DNA of 64,000 nucleotides from CAYTGM01 sp964437365 (GTDB lineage Bacteria > Sumerlaeota > Sumerlaeia > SLMS01), in NCBI GenBank assembly GCA_964437365.1, contig CAYTGM010000004.1, forward strand, positions 199,188 to 263,187, written 5' to 3'. A program made the translations under genes and the position numbers. A model generated the notes under the pieces. It worked only from the letters and a program-made list of their open reading frames with translations, made no database searches and was not told the DNA's origin. Below are positions 45,715-54,827 of this stretch, one piece after another (within the stretch, counting starts at the first letter, position 1; the number at the start of each line of letters is the position of its first letter).

Positions 45715-46701
45715 ATGAATCATTACAAATGCCTGGAAACAAGAGAATCATCGAAAGGTATTTTTGAAAGTTCGATCATAGAGAAAGAAATCAGAGAACC
45801 TGATCCGGGGTATGTACTGATCAGGGTGAAATACTCCTCCATTAACTACAAAGATGCACTTTCAAGCACCGGAAACAAGGGGGTAACTCGTGAGTATCCT
45901 CATGTTACGGGCATAGATGCGGCAGGAATTGTTGAGAAGAGTCATGGAGATATTCTTCGCGAGGGCGACAAAGTCATCGTCACCGGGTTTGATCTTGGGA
46001 TGAATACAGCTGGTGGGCACGCGGAGTATATCACCGTACCGGAAAGGTGGGTTTTATCTCTCCCCAACGGGCTGACATTGCGAGAATCCATGATATACGG
46101 AACCGCGGGTCTGACGGCGGCTCTCGCGCTCAATAAAGTTGATGGGACTGGAAACCATAACAAAGAGAACTTTGTTATCACCGGAGCAACGGGTGGAGTT
46201 GGGAGCCTTGGCTGTGCTCTCTTCTCAGCCGCTGGTTATTCCGTCACAGGTGTAAGCAGGAGTCTTGATAAGGCTGAGTTCCTGTCATCAATGGGTGCTT
46301 CTTCGGTCATTTCAAGCGAGGAGTTTCTGACGAATTCTGACAGAGTGATGATGAAACCTCGCTGGACCGGAGGGCTCGAAACGCTGGGAGGTACTTTTCT
46401 GGAAGCACTTTTAAAGTCGAGCAATCCTGATTCGGCTGTCGCCACTTGCGGCAATGCTTCTTCCGGTGATCTTAAAATGTCTGTATATCCATTCATCCTG
46501 AGAGGAATTACTCTCATTGGTATAGATTCAGCCGGTGCATCGATTAACTCAAGAGAAGCAGCCTGGCAGAGAATTACTGAATTGAATCAGAAGATATCCT
46601 CCAAGCTTACGTTTGAAGAGGTCCAGCTGGATAAAGTACCGGAGCTCTTCGCGAAGATGTTAAAGGGAAAAACCTCGGGAAGATACGTCGTGGCGACCTG
46701 A
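45715..46701 (+). CDS. YhdH/AcuI-type zinc-free MDR oxidoreductase
   Basis: 328 residues of the medium-chain dehydrogenase/reductase superfamily, YhdH/YhfP branch (acryloyl-CoA reductase type). YSSINYKDALSSTGNKGVTR, GIDAAGIVEKS, IYGTAGLTAALALNKVD and VITGATGGVGSLGCALFSAA are the family landmarks; the last is the NADPH-binding loop. No zinc ligands are present. The ATG at 45715 has an AAGGAG upstream. It probably shares a transcript with the UbiB-like gene. Confidence 0.9.
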   Translation: MNHYKCLETRESSKGIFESSIIEKEIREPDPGYVLIRVKYSSINYKDALSSTGNKGVTREYPHVTGIDAAGIVEKSHGDILREGDKVIVTGFDLGMNTAGGHAEYITVPERWVLSLPNGLTLRESMIYGTAGLTAALALNKVDGTGNHNKENFVITGATGGVGSLGCALFSAAGYSVTGVSRSLDKAEFLSSMGASSVISSEEFLTNSDRVMMKPRWTGGLETLGGTFLEALLKSSNPDSAVATCGNASSGDLKMSVYPFILRGITLIGIDSAGASINSREAAWQRITELNQKISSKLTFEEVQLDKVPELFAKMLKGKTSGRYVVAT

Positions 46702-46702
46702 T

Positions 46703-47665
46703 CTAAAGTTTCTGATCCTGATTCAGCTTATCAAGTCTTTTGACCACCGCATAGAGAAACTCCATCCTGGGGACGGGAATATCAGCTTTACGAGCTCGCC
46801 TGACTGGTTCGCCAAGAATGGCCTCCGTCTCAAGGGGTCGGCCTTCTTCAAAATCAAGCTGCATAGAACTCTTGTAGGCACCCATATCATCTGTATACTT
46901 CATCATCTTTTCAACCAGAGCTTCTTTAAGCTGAACACTGTCTGATTTGGCAGCAGCGATAACTTCGCACATCATGGACCGGACATTCTCGCGAAGCTCG
47001 GCGTTCTTCATGATTTGTTCGGTGTCTGCTTTCCAGGCGCCAACACCCATGCCATTGTAAGGAATATTCCAGACAAGTTTTTCCCAGCGTATATGCATGA
47101 GGGAATCATGGACATTGCAATCGAACTCGGCATCACGAAATAACTGAGCAATCGTTTCTGTCCGCTCCTTCTCTGTGCCATCGAACTCTGCAAGTCGCAG
47201 GTGACCATACTCGAGGTGATGAATGACTCCCGGAGCGATGCGGTTGCTGCACAAAAAGGCGACGCCACCAACAATATGACTCTTGGGCTCTTTGAGGTCG
47301 GTTGTTTTTTGAAGCGCTTCTTCGATAGCCTCTTCGTTTCCGAGCCCATTTTGTAGTGTCAGGATCACTGTATCATCGTGGACGAGATCTTTGAGAACCT
47401 TCATGAAGACATGGTTCGAAGTAACCTTTAAACCTACGATGAGAAGATCAACAGGCCCCATATCCTGTGATGTCTTGTATACCTGAGCTTCCAGATTGAA
47501 GTCGCCCTGGAAGGACTTGATCTGATAACCACTTGCCTTTACTGCATCATAATCAGATCGAGCAAGAAAATGGACATCATAGCCTGCCTTTGCAATTCGA
47601 GCCCCGTAGAGGGCACCCAAAGCACCAGCACCCAGAATACCTATCTTTCCTGTATAGCGACTCAT
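46703..47665 (-). CDS. panE: Ketopantoate reductase-family protein
   Basis: NADPH-dependent reductase of 2-dehydropantoate in CoA synthesis, or a close relative. 320 residues from ATG 47665, supported by GGAGAG upstream; an in-frame start at 47683 is less likely. The N-terminal fold has KIGILGAGALGALYGARIAK. The cofactor and active-site region includes LQNGLGNEE, VGGVAFLCSNR, and WEKLVWNIPYNGMG with the catalytic-type Lys. No other pantothenate gene is adjacent, so a different 2-oxo acid substrate remains possible. Confidence 0.85.
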   Translation of the reverse strand: MSRYTGKIGILGAGALGALYGARIAKAGYDVHFLARSDYDAVKASGYQIKSFQGDFNLEAQVYKTSQDMGPVDLLIVGLKVTSNHVFMKVLKDLVHDDTVILTLQNGLGNEEAIEEALQKTTDLKEPKSHIVGGVAFLCSNRIAPGVIHHLEYGHLRLAEFDGTEKERTETIAQLFRDAEFDCNVHDSLMHIRWEKLVWNIPYNGMGVGAWKADTEQIMKNAELRENVRSMMCEVIAAAKSDSVQLKEALVEKMMKYTDDMGAYKSSMQLDFEEGRPLETEAILGEPVRRARKADIPVPRMEFLYAVVKRLDKLNQDQKL

Positions 47666-47785
47666 GTGAAACTCTCCAGTCAAAACCTGAGTGAGAAATT
47701 AGTGGAAACAGCTGGCGGAATCAAGACTCATATTCCTGATTGCCTGCATCACAATCTGGTTAGATTATACACTTAGCTTGAGGGA

Positions 47786-48490
47786 ATGGAACGGACCATG
47801 GACTCTAGTATAAGGGGAAACCCACTTAGTTCCCTGAGATTTACAAGGAGGATGAGGTATGAAAACATCAGCCTGTTTATTCTCCCATGGTTGCTGATAT
47901 TTGGTGTCGATTTCTTTGTGATCAAGGCGTATGAGTTTACACCTCAAAAAGAAACGCGATACTTGATGTATACTTTCGCTATTCGTCCTGCAATTATCTT
48001 ATTTATCGCCGGTTACCTGACACAACTCGCAACGATCCGGAATTTCGAAAATCTATTTCGTAGAATACCATATAACGACTTGAAGGCTACTCTCATTTCT
48101 GGAACAGACCTCTATGGTTGGCTTGTGAAGAAAGCACAGGTTTCTAATGCACTTGGCCTCCTCACCTCAATGTATATCACTTTCCTTATCAATCTTAAAC
48201 AAGTCAATCCAGGTGGGCTGCTTGCCCTTGGGATGACTCCATTCATCGTTTACATCATACTCAACAGTTTTGTTCGAACTGGTTGTTACTATCTACTCAA
48301 AGATCGAGGGTACTTTCTCCCGCGACTCAAAGGGTTGGGGGTCATCATTATATTTATCTTAATGCTAAGCAGTATGTATTATATACCCTACATTGGGTTT
48401 AGTCTCTCTTTGCTAACGATGGGGACTATAATTTATATTGGTAAGCCAGGCCGCTGCCGAAAAGCTTTCCAGGACTACTGGGACAATTGA
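47786..48490 (+). CDS. Polytopic membrane protein of unknown function
   Basis: 234 residues with six hydrophobic segments (ISLFILPWLLIFGVDFFVI, FAIRPAIILFIAGYLTQLA, QVSNALGLLTSMYITFLINL, LLALGMTPFIVYIILNSFV, GLGVIIIFILMLSSMYYIPY, ISLLTMGT region). A charged loop RNFENLFRRIPYNDLKATLI lies between the second and third. I do not recognise a family. It is divergent from the panE-like gene and convergent with the GHL10 gene, so context gives no clue. Confidence 0.7.
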   Translation: MERTMDSSIRGNPLSSLRFTRRMRYENISLFILPWLLIFGVDFFVIKAYEFTPQKETRYLMYTFAIRPAIILFIAGYLTQLATIRNFENLFRRIPYNDLKATLISGTDLYGWLVKKAQVSNALGLLTSMYITFLINLKQVNPGGLLALGMTPFIVYIILNSFVRTGCYYLLKDRGYFLPRLKGLGVIIIFILMLSSMYYIPYIGFSLSLLTMGTIIYIGKPGRCRKAFQDYWDN

Positions 48491-50218
48491 TCAAGGAACC
48501 TGCAGATCAAGGTTGCTTACTCTGCCGCTTGAGACCTTCACTGTTCGCTTGATGTGCTCACCTTGTTTCGAAGCAAAGCTAACCTGATGCTCCCCTGCAG
48601 GAACATTCGGAATCGCATAGAAACCATCAAGAGCAGTAGTATAGATAAACTTACGCCCATTGATGGCAATCCAGCAATCGAGGATCGGTTTTCCCGAACG
48701 ATCGACCACGGTACCCATAATATGACCTCTCTGGTCCCCTTTCATGTGATCTGGGACCGGAACAGTTGCCTTGTTTGGATAGAAAGTGCGTGTATCTGTC
48801 AGCCACTCGTTCTTTGGCGCACCGGAAAAGTTATAGAAGCAGTTTCCACCCATACCCAGTGCGCGCGTCATTGCTACATAGGCTGACTGGTGGGTTTTAA
48901 GCGGCTGCAAATCGTTTCCATAGCGAGTGAAGGCTGAGCCGGGCCATATGGGACGACCGGACTCGTTTTCTTCATGCCAGTCCAGAATAAGAGTCCCGTA
49001 GTTCGGCTCTGGATCTTCCAGGCCCCAGTAGACCTGCGGAATGAGGGCATCCAGAACTCCCATGCTGAGCCAGCGCTCTGGCTCAACGCCGAACTGTGCG
49101 GCATCGCTGAATCGACCATATCCGCTGATACGTCGTCTGTCTGCGATACCAAAAGGTGAAGCAGTGATGAGAAGATCAGGACGTTTTGCCTTTGCACTCA
49201 CATAGACATTCATCAGGAACCGGGTGAGCTGCTCGTCCTGCCATTCCTTAAGTGACCTGACTTTATTGGGATTTCCACGACCATTGAAGCGTGCCTGTGA
49301 GACCGGGTCCTTGGAAACTCCGTTTGGATTACCAGTCCGGTCGTCCCAATGCAATCCATCCACGGGATAGACATCGAGGAAATTCATCACCTGCCGGCGA
49401 AGGTAAGTATTCACCTTGGGGTTTCCATGTGTGAGCCACACGTACCCGCTGTCACCCCAGATATGCGGTTTGCCTGAAGCATCGTGGATCACGCCGCTGG
49501 CATTAGGTCCTTCAACAAACTTGTAGTAAGGATGGTTACGGTCAGTCGGTTTGACTTTTTTTCCTGATTGCCAGATAACAGAGAGGTTCATCCAGGCGTG
49601 GAGCTCGATATTATTCTTTCTCGCTTCCTGTAGCGCATAGGCCACAGGGTCGAAGGACTTTGCATCTCCGCGCAGGATAGGAGACCAGGGTTCTTCCTTT
49701 GATGGATAAAAGGTGTCACCCTGTCCTCGTACTTGAAGGACGACAGCATTCATATTAGCTTTGGAAAGGGTATTCAATGCGCCTGCGATGAAACTTTGTA
49801 CCTGAGACTTCGAAGAACCTCCCCACTCAAAACGGCTAATCCACGCAGCACGAAACTCCTCTGAAGGGTACTGACCTGTTGGGGTAGCCTTTGCTATCTT
49901 CTTATTTGAATCAGCCCCGGAGCTATCCTTTGCCCGGACGAGGAATTCGTAGGATTTGCCTGGAGTCAGATTGGGGATGACAGCCTCAGTGCTGTTGACT
50001 GACATGACTGGTCGGTCAAGTTGCCACCCCGAACCGTCGTTCATATATACGACATAATCAACACTTCCACTCTTATTGTCATCAGAGGACCGGTTCCAGG
50101 TTAGAAAAACTTCTCTAGGTGCGGGATAAGCTCGCTGAATTCCATCGAATTGGGGTACTGCATGAGCGAGAGTCGAAAGTAAAAGGATGAGTGAAGGAAG
50201 GATTGCTTTGAGGGGCAT
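48491..50218 (-). CDS. Secreted GHL10-type glycoside hydrolase with Fn3 and carboxypeptidase-regulatory-like domains
   Basis: 575 residues: signal peptide, an Fn3 domain (about 22-110), a GHL10 (PF02638) TIM-barrel (about 117-470; FRAAWISRFEWGG, NAVVLQVRGQGDTFYPSKEE, NNIELHAWMNLSVIW, DGLHWDDRTG), and a C-terminal carboxypeptidase-regulatory-like beta domain (GHIMGTVVDRSGKPILDCWI). GHL10 proteins are often linked to cell-wall or secreted-glycan cleavage, but substrates are poorly known. Export to the periplasm or beyond is likely. Confidence 0.9.
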   Translation of the reverse strand: MPLKAILPSLILLLSTLAHAVPQFDGIQRAYPAPREVFLTWNRSSDDNKSGSVDYVVYMNDGSGWQLDRPVMSVNSTEAVIPNLTPGKSYEFLVRAKDSSGADSNKKIAKATPTGQYPSEEFRAAWISRFEWGGSSKSQVQSFIAGALNTLSKANMNAVVLQVRGQGDTFYPSKEEPWSPILRGDAKSFDPVAYALQEARKNNIELHAWMNLSVIWQSGKKVKPTDRNHPYYKFVEGPNASGVIHDASGKPHIWGDSGYVWLTHGNPKVNTYLRRQVMNFLDVYPVDGLHWDDRTGNPNGVSKDPVSQARFNGRGNPNKVRSLKEWQDEQLTRFLMNVYVSAKAKRPDLLITASPFGIADRRRISGYGRFSDAAQFGVEPERWLSMGVLDALIPQVYWGLEDPEPNYGTLILDWHEENESGRPIWPGSAFTRYGNDLQPLKTHQSAYVAMTRALGMGGNCFYNFSGAPKNEWLTDTRTFYPNKATVPVPDHMKGDQRGHIMGTVVDRSGKPILDCWIAINGRKFIYTTALDGFYAIPNVPAGEHQVSFASKQGEHIKRTVKVSSGRVSNLDLQVP

Positions 50219-50315
50219 GGTTGACCTTTATGGGATTCTCTTGTGTACTGTTGAACCTCGTTGTTACTTTTTCTTCTTTGGGAAAGTCAAAAGGGAAATA
50301 CATGGAGATGAGAAA

Positions 50316-51104
50316 ATGTCCGATCTTTTTCAGGTAGATGCATTTACGGCCGAAGCGTTTCGAGGCAATCCTGCTGCTGTCCTGCTTTTGGATAAAGCAA
50401 AGGATGAGCAGTGGTATCAACGGTTTGCTGCTGAAATGAACCTTTCAGAAACGGCTTATCTTCTAAAGGAAGATGGGGGGTACAACATTCGTTGGTTCAC
50501 ACCCACCAGTGAGGTAAACTTGTGCGGCCATGCAACTCTGGCTTCTGCTCATGTTCTCTTTTCCGAAGGAATTGTGCCGGATAGCGATGCTGTCAAGTTT
50601 CACAGTAAGAGCGGTGACCTGATCTGTCGCAAAGACGGTCCCTATTATGTCTTGAATTTCCCTGCCTTACCAGTCGAGACATGCGTTCATAACCCGATGA
50701 TCGAAGAAGCATTGAGGACAAAAATCATCTATACAGGCAAAGCTGATGAAGATTACTTTGTAGAGATTGGATCGCCAACGAAAGTACTTGAATTAAGGCC
50801 TCGCCTCGACATTATCGCACGGCTCCCTGCAAGAGGGTTGATTGTAACAGCTGAAGGGAGGAATATCGAGGAAGACTTTGTATCACGCTTTTTTGGCCCC
50901 CAAGTGGGTATTCCCGAAGACCCGGTGACAGGATCTGCCCATTGCGCATTGGCCACCTACTGGTCAAAGCGCCTTGAAAAAAAGGAATTTCTGGCAAGTC
51001 AGTTATCACCTAGAAAAGGAACATTACGTGTTGTTCTGGATGAAAACAGAGTTGAGTTATACGGAGAGGCTGTCACAATCTTTTCTGGCAGCATTCGAAT
51101 TTAA
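50316..51104 (+). CDS. PhzF-family isomerase-like protein
   Basis: 262 residues, the normal size for the family. The ATG at 50316 has GGAGATGAG upstream; the longer frame reaches into the neighbouring gene and is not credible. The catalytic-type glutamate is E45 in EMNLSETAYL. Other landmarks are FRGNPAAV, NLCGHATLASAHVLF and PEDPVTGSAHCALATYW. PhzF itself isomerises a phenazine precursor; most relatives have no known substrate, and there are no phenazine genes here. Confidence 0.88.
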   Translation: MSDLFQVDAFTAEAFRGNPAAVLLLDKAKDEQWYQRFAAEMNLSETAYLLKEDGGYNIRWFTPTSEVNLCGHATLASAHVLFSEGIVPDSDAVKFHSKSGDLICRKDGPYYVLNFPALPVETCVHNPMIEEALRTKIIYTGKADEDYFVEIGSPTKVLELRPRLDIIARLPARGLIVTAEGRNIEEDFVSRFFGPQVGIPEDPVTGSAHCALATYWSKRLEKKEFLASQLSPRKGTLRVVLDENRVELYGEAVTIFSGSIRI

Positions 51105-51109
51105 AAGAA

Positions 51110-51907
51110 TCATGGAAAGAAAAAGTCCCAGATTCCGAGCAACTTGATACTACTCGCTACGATGCTGACTACCAGTATAACTTTGATCCAGTTCTCGCCC
51201 TTCTTGAGGGCAACCCAGCTACCTGCATATGCACCAACCATCTGACCAATGAAAAGAAAGATACCCGCAATCCAGTCGACGTATAGACCGGAGAAAATGA
51301 AGATCGACAGGGCCAGAATATTCAAGACTAGAATAAAGACGAGTTTAACATAATTCGCTCGAACGAGATTCATGTGCAGAATCTGACCAAGCGCTACCAG
51401 GATGACAATTCCAGCTCCAGCCTGAATGAATCCCGCGTAAACACCGATCAGAAAGAAGCTGTCGAGAGTTTGTTGTTTTTTTCTTCGGGAAAGCCGTGTC
51501 CACAGGTTCTCAATCGCCCCCTCTTCACGGAGCCCGGACTTTGGCTTTCTCAGAAGAGGGACCAGGAGAATCAGCATCAAAATACCCAGTAGGGCTTCAA
51601 ACTGCTGGTCAGGCATCCAAGCAGCCATCAGAGATCCCATTCCTGCACCAAGAAGACCTACAGCACAAACGCGCCACGTTATGCTAGTCTCAGAAACTCC
51701 CCCCTTTCTGAATCTCCAGATCGCCATCATATTCTGGGCAAGGATCCCGATTCGGTTCGTTGCATTCGCATCAGGGCCACTCAGACCACCAAGAAAAATA
51801 AGCGCTGGAAGCGTCAGCACGCTCCCACCACCTCCGACGGTATTCATGATACCAGCAACGATTCCTGCAAGAAAGAGCATGAGGGATGTAGAAAAAAGAT
51901 CGAACAA
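51110..51907 (-). CDS. TauE/SafE (TSUP) family permease
   Basis: About 265 residues with eight hydrophobic segments. The first half-repeat has LFLAGIVAGIMNTVGGGGSV and LTLPALIFLGG, and the second IGVYAGFIQAGAGIVILVAL, both diagnostic for TSUP permeases of sulfite, sulfoacetate or similar anions. The frame is open to 52093, but that would overlap the divergent regulator. TTG 51907, with GGAAAG about 9 nt upstream, is chosen. Substrate unknown. Confidence 0.82.
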   Translation of the reverse strand: MFDLFSTSLMLFLAGIVAGIMNTVGGGGSVLTLPALIFLGGLSGPDANATNRIGILAQNMMAIWRFRKGGVSETSITWRVCAVGLLGAGMGSLMAAWMPDQQFEALLGILMLILLVPLLRKPKSGLREEGAIENLWTRLSRRKKQQTLDSFFLIGVYAGFIQAGAGIVILVALGQILHMNLVRANYVKLVFILVLNILALSIFIFSGLYVDWIAGIFLFIGQMVGAYAGSWVALKKGENWIKVILVVSIVASSIKLLGIWDFFFP

Positions 51908-52073
51908 TAGATTTTTCTTTCCTGTTAAATGGTCAGTGAGCCTTTGGAATGATTCGCTGACAGGCAAGCAGATTTTCCAAAGGTCTACAAGTCCGTGGTA
52001 GAGTGTTCTTTGAGATTTCTCGAAACCACAGGAAAGCCTTGCGCGAGGTGTCTGCGAAAAGTACGAGAAGACC

Positions 52074-54740
52074 ATGGCCACTGATCTACCCAATGATGAA
52101 GTTTCGGAATCACTCGAAGCGTTTAAGAGTGTCGTCGATTTTCCAGAAATTCTGCTGGAATTGACGAGGACCTCTTCGCTCCAGACGGTAGTTAAGTGCC
52201 TTGTTAAGTTGGTAGATGCCTACCTTTCTTTCGAGGCATGCTATATAGACATCAGTCCCTCTAACAGGCATACTTCGAAACCGTACTTTACCTGGTCGCC
52301 GGATTCTGGAAAATCAACACCTGATGTTTTCCCTGAAGGTTTTTTGAACTTTGAGGATCTCTTTGCAGTTGAAGGCGAGATTCCTGAAGATGGGAAGCTG
52401 CTCTCAGCAAAGGTCCTCAGTGAGATCTGTTCTTCGAAAATTCAGGAACTCCACAGCTGCTCAAGAGCCTTATTCTATCCGATCCTCGAGAATGGTCAGC
52501 ACCTGGTTAATATCCTTATCTTCGCTCGTGAGGGTGATGATTACGATTCTAAAGACCTCGATATTGTCAAGTATCTGGCAACATGCGTTTCGGGAGCTCT
52601 GGAGCGTATCATAACCACTGAGAAGCTGAAGGAACAAAAGCAGATTGCCTCAATTTTCTCAGACCTTGGTGAAGAGTTAGCCGCGTGCTCCACTCCACAG
52701 GAAGTTGCCGATAAGATTCTTGCGATATCTGATGAACTGTTGGGATGGGACGCCTCTTTTGTCAGCACCTATGTGGCGAAACACGACTTTCTCCACGCTG
52801 TTCGAGCCTACGACATTTCGAATGGGAAAAAGGCGCCCGTTAAACATGCACTTATGGGAACCAGACCGAGTGAGTTTATTCGACCTGTCCTATGGGGAAA
52901 ACCTCAAATTATCCTGCGTAAAGCAGGTGATCTGGACTCAACAGTCAAACCGGTTCCTTATGGCGAGACACAAAAGCGATCCATGTCTCTCATCTTTGTC
53001 CCAATGAGGTTTAGAGGTGAAACAGTAGGGCTACTATCTATACAAAGTTACAAAGTGAATGCGTATCGCCCCGCAGATCTTGAAATCATTCAGGCGCTGG
53101 CTGATCATTGTGCCTCAGCCTTAAGCAACTCGAAAGCAAGGTCCGAGCTGAGTCAGGCCAAACAGGAACTAGAACTCAGAGTAGAACGTAGAACTCACGA
53201 TCTCAAACAGACCAACTATGAGTTGGAAAAAGAAATCGCTCATCGCAAAGAGACTGAGGAGAATCTCAAACGTTCTTTTACCGTTCTTCAGCAGGTCATT
53301 GATATGGCAGGCGGTGTGGCCTATGAAATTGATTATACAGACAAGCGACTTCACTTCATGGAGACAAAGCACCTTAAATTGCTGGGTCTCGATAAAGAAA
53401 GTATTTCCCTGCGCCGTTTCGATGACCGCGTAGTTAACCGTGAACTTGTTGATCAGGATCCCCAGGTAGACTACAATGAGTATAGACGTTCTTTCAGAAT
53501 GGGAAACATCAATATCTTCAGAGCAGACATTGAGTTCAAAGTCGACCAGGATAGAACGGTATGGTTGAATGACTGTTGTCTTCCTGCTGAGACACGCGGA
53601 GGGCGGGTTCTGACGGGGGTTGGTTTTCTTCTCGACATCACAGATAGGAAGCTCCGCGAAATCCAGTCCCGTGACATCGCGCAAAAAGAGCTGCTGGACC
53701 TGAAGAAAGAAAACGTCACACTTAAGCGTCACCTACTTTCCACAGACCTTCAGAACCCCAAAGCATTCACAGATATCGTCACGAATGACTCTGGAATGAA
53801 AACGATTTTCCTTTATGCAGAATCGATTGCAAATACTTCGCAGCCGGTCTTGATTACGGGTGAAACAGGTGTTGGAAAAGAGCTGCTTGCCCGAGCCATC
53901 CATGATGTCAGTAAACGAAAAGGCTCCTTCATTTCGGTCAATGTGGCCGGTATAGACGACCAATCCTTTGCGGATACACTCTTCGGACATTCAAGAGGTG
54001 CCTTTACAGGAGCCCATTCCCAGAGGAAAGGGCTTGTGGCGATGGCTGATCAGGGAACTCTCTTCCTTGATGAAATAGGGGACCTCAGCCCAGCCTCACA
54101 AACGAAACTGCTTCGCCTTTTACAGGAGAATGAATACTACCAGTTGGGGTCGGACAAAGTGCATTCCTCCTCATGTCGCATAGCAGCAGCCTCTAACCAG
54201 GACTTGTCGACACTCGTTGAGAAGGGCGCCTTCAGGGAAGACCTCTTCTATCGCCTTCAAACTCATCATGTCTATCTTCCTCCTTTGAGGGAACGCCGAG
54301 GCGATGTACCTCTTCTCGTAAATCACTTTTTTCGACAGGCTAAGACGAAACTGAAGTTTGATGATATCCAGCTTCCACGAGAGATATACGATATTATGGA
54401 GCAGTATCGTTTTCCTGGCAACGTGCGAGAGCTTGAAGGTCTGGTCTTTAATCTGGTAGCAGAGAGCCGCGGAACCATCCTCGACGTTGATCTACTCAGT
54501 CAGAAGCTTCTGGCACATCAGCAATCTGCCGGCTTTATCTCCGATCAGACTGGCAAATGCCACCTTAAGTTCGATGAGTTTCCCTCTCTGAAGAATATCA
54601 CTGTCACGTTAATCCGTGAAGCTTTGAACCGCACAGGTGGAAATCAGACCAAAGCAGCTCCGCTTCTTGGAATCACACAACAGTCACTTAACCGGCGCGT
54701 AAACCGCCTCAAGTCTGAAGGAATAGACTTCTCCCAATAA
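52074..54740 (+). CDS. GAF/PAS-containing sigma-54-dependent transcriptional activator
   Basis: 888 residues: two GAF domains (about 30-190 and 205-360), a coiled-coil (about 362-402), a PAS domain (about 405-525), a sigma-54 AAA+ domain (Walker A from G596, GETGVGKE; GAFTGA from residue 642; DEIGDL near 666), and a Fis-type HTH (TGGNQTKAAPLLGITQQSLN). GAFTGA is intact, so it should remodel sigma-54 polymerase. The sensor part has no receiver domain; the signal could be small-molecule or redox. No convincing -24/-12 promoter was found nearby, so its targets are unknown. Confidence 0.92.
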   Translation: MATDLPNDEVSESLEAFKSVVDFPEILLELTRTSSLQTVVKCLVKLVDAYLSFEACYIDISPSNRHTSKPYFTWSPDSGKSTPDVFPEGFLNFEDLFAVEGEIPEDGKLLSAKVLSEICSSKIQELHSCSRALFYPILENGQHLVNILIFAREGDDYDSKDLDIVKYLATCVSGALERIITTEKLKEQKQIASIFSDLGEELAACSTPQEVADKILAISDELLGWDASFVSTYVAKHDFLHAVRAYDISNGKKAPVKHALMGTRPSEFIRPVLWGKPQIILRKAGDLDSTVKPVPYGETQKRSMSLIFVPMRFRGETVGLLSIQSYKVNAYRPADLEIIQALADHCASALSNSKARSELSQAKQELELRVERRTHDLKQTNYELEKEIAHRKETEENLKRSFTVLQQVIDMAGGVAYEIDYTDKRLHFMETKHLKLLGLDKESISLRRFDDRVVNRELVDQDPQVDYNEYRRSFRMGNINIFRADIEFKVDQDRTVWLNDCCLPAETRGGRVLTGVGFLLDITDRKLREIQSRDIAQKELLDLKKENVTLKRHLLSTDLQNPKAFTDIVTNDSGMKTIFLYAESIANTSQPVLITGETGVGKELLARAIHDVSKRKGSFISVNVAGIDDQSFADTLFGHSRGAFTGAHSQRKGLVAMADQGTLFLDEIGDLSPASQTKLLRLLQENEYYQLGSDKVHSSSCRIAAASNQDLSTLVEKGAFREDLFYRLQTHHVYLPPLRERRGDVPLLVNHFFRQAKTKLKFDDIQLPREIYDIMEQYRFPGNVRELEGLVFNLVAESRGTILDVDLLSQKLLAHQQSAGFISDQTGKCHLKFDEFPSLKNITVTLIREALNRTGGNQTKAAPLLGITQQSLNRRVNRLKSEGIDFSQ

Positions 54741-54743
54741 AAA

Positions 54744-54772
54744 AGGAGCTAACCCTTAACGGGCCAGCTCCT
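54744..54772 (-). terminator. Intrinsic terminator of the PBP4-like gene
   Basis: AGGAGCT pairs with AGCTCCT, with an inner CCC/GGG stem. Read on the minus strand the hairpin is followed by a T-run of six, the classical order for the gene ending at 54828. The plus-strand activator gene ends just before it and may use it in the reverse sense. Confidence 0.75.
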
Positions 54773-54827
54773 GATTAATCTCTTCCATCCCCATCGCAGC
54801 CAAAGCTGCGATTCAATTTCCTCCCAA

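Noticed and set aside
53169..53732. 187-codon open frame antisense to the sigma-54 activator
   Set aside because: Opposite the PAS/linker region of a well-supported gene and without recognisable features.
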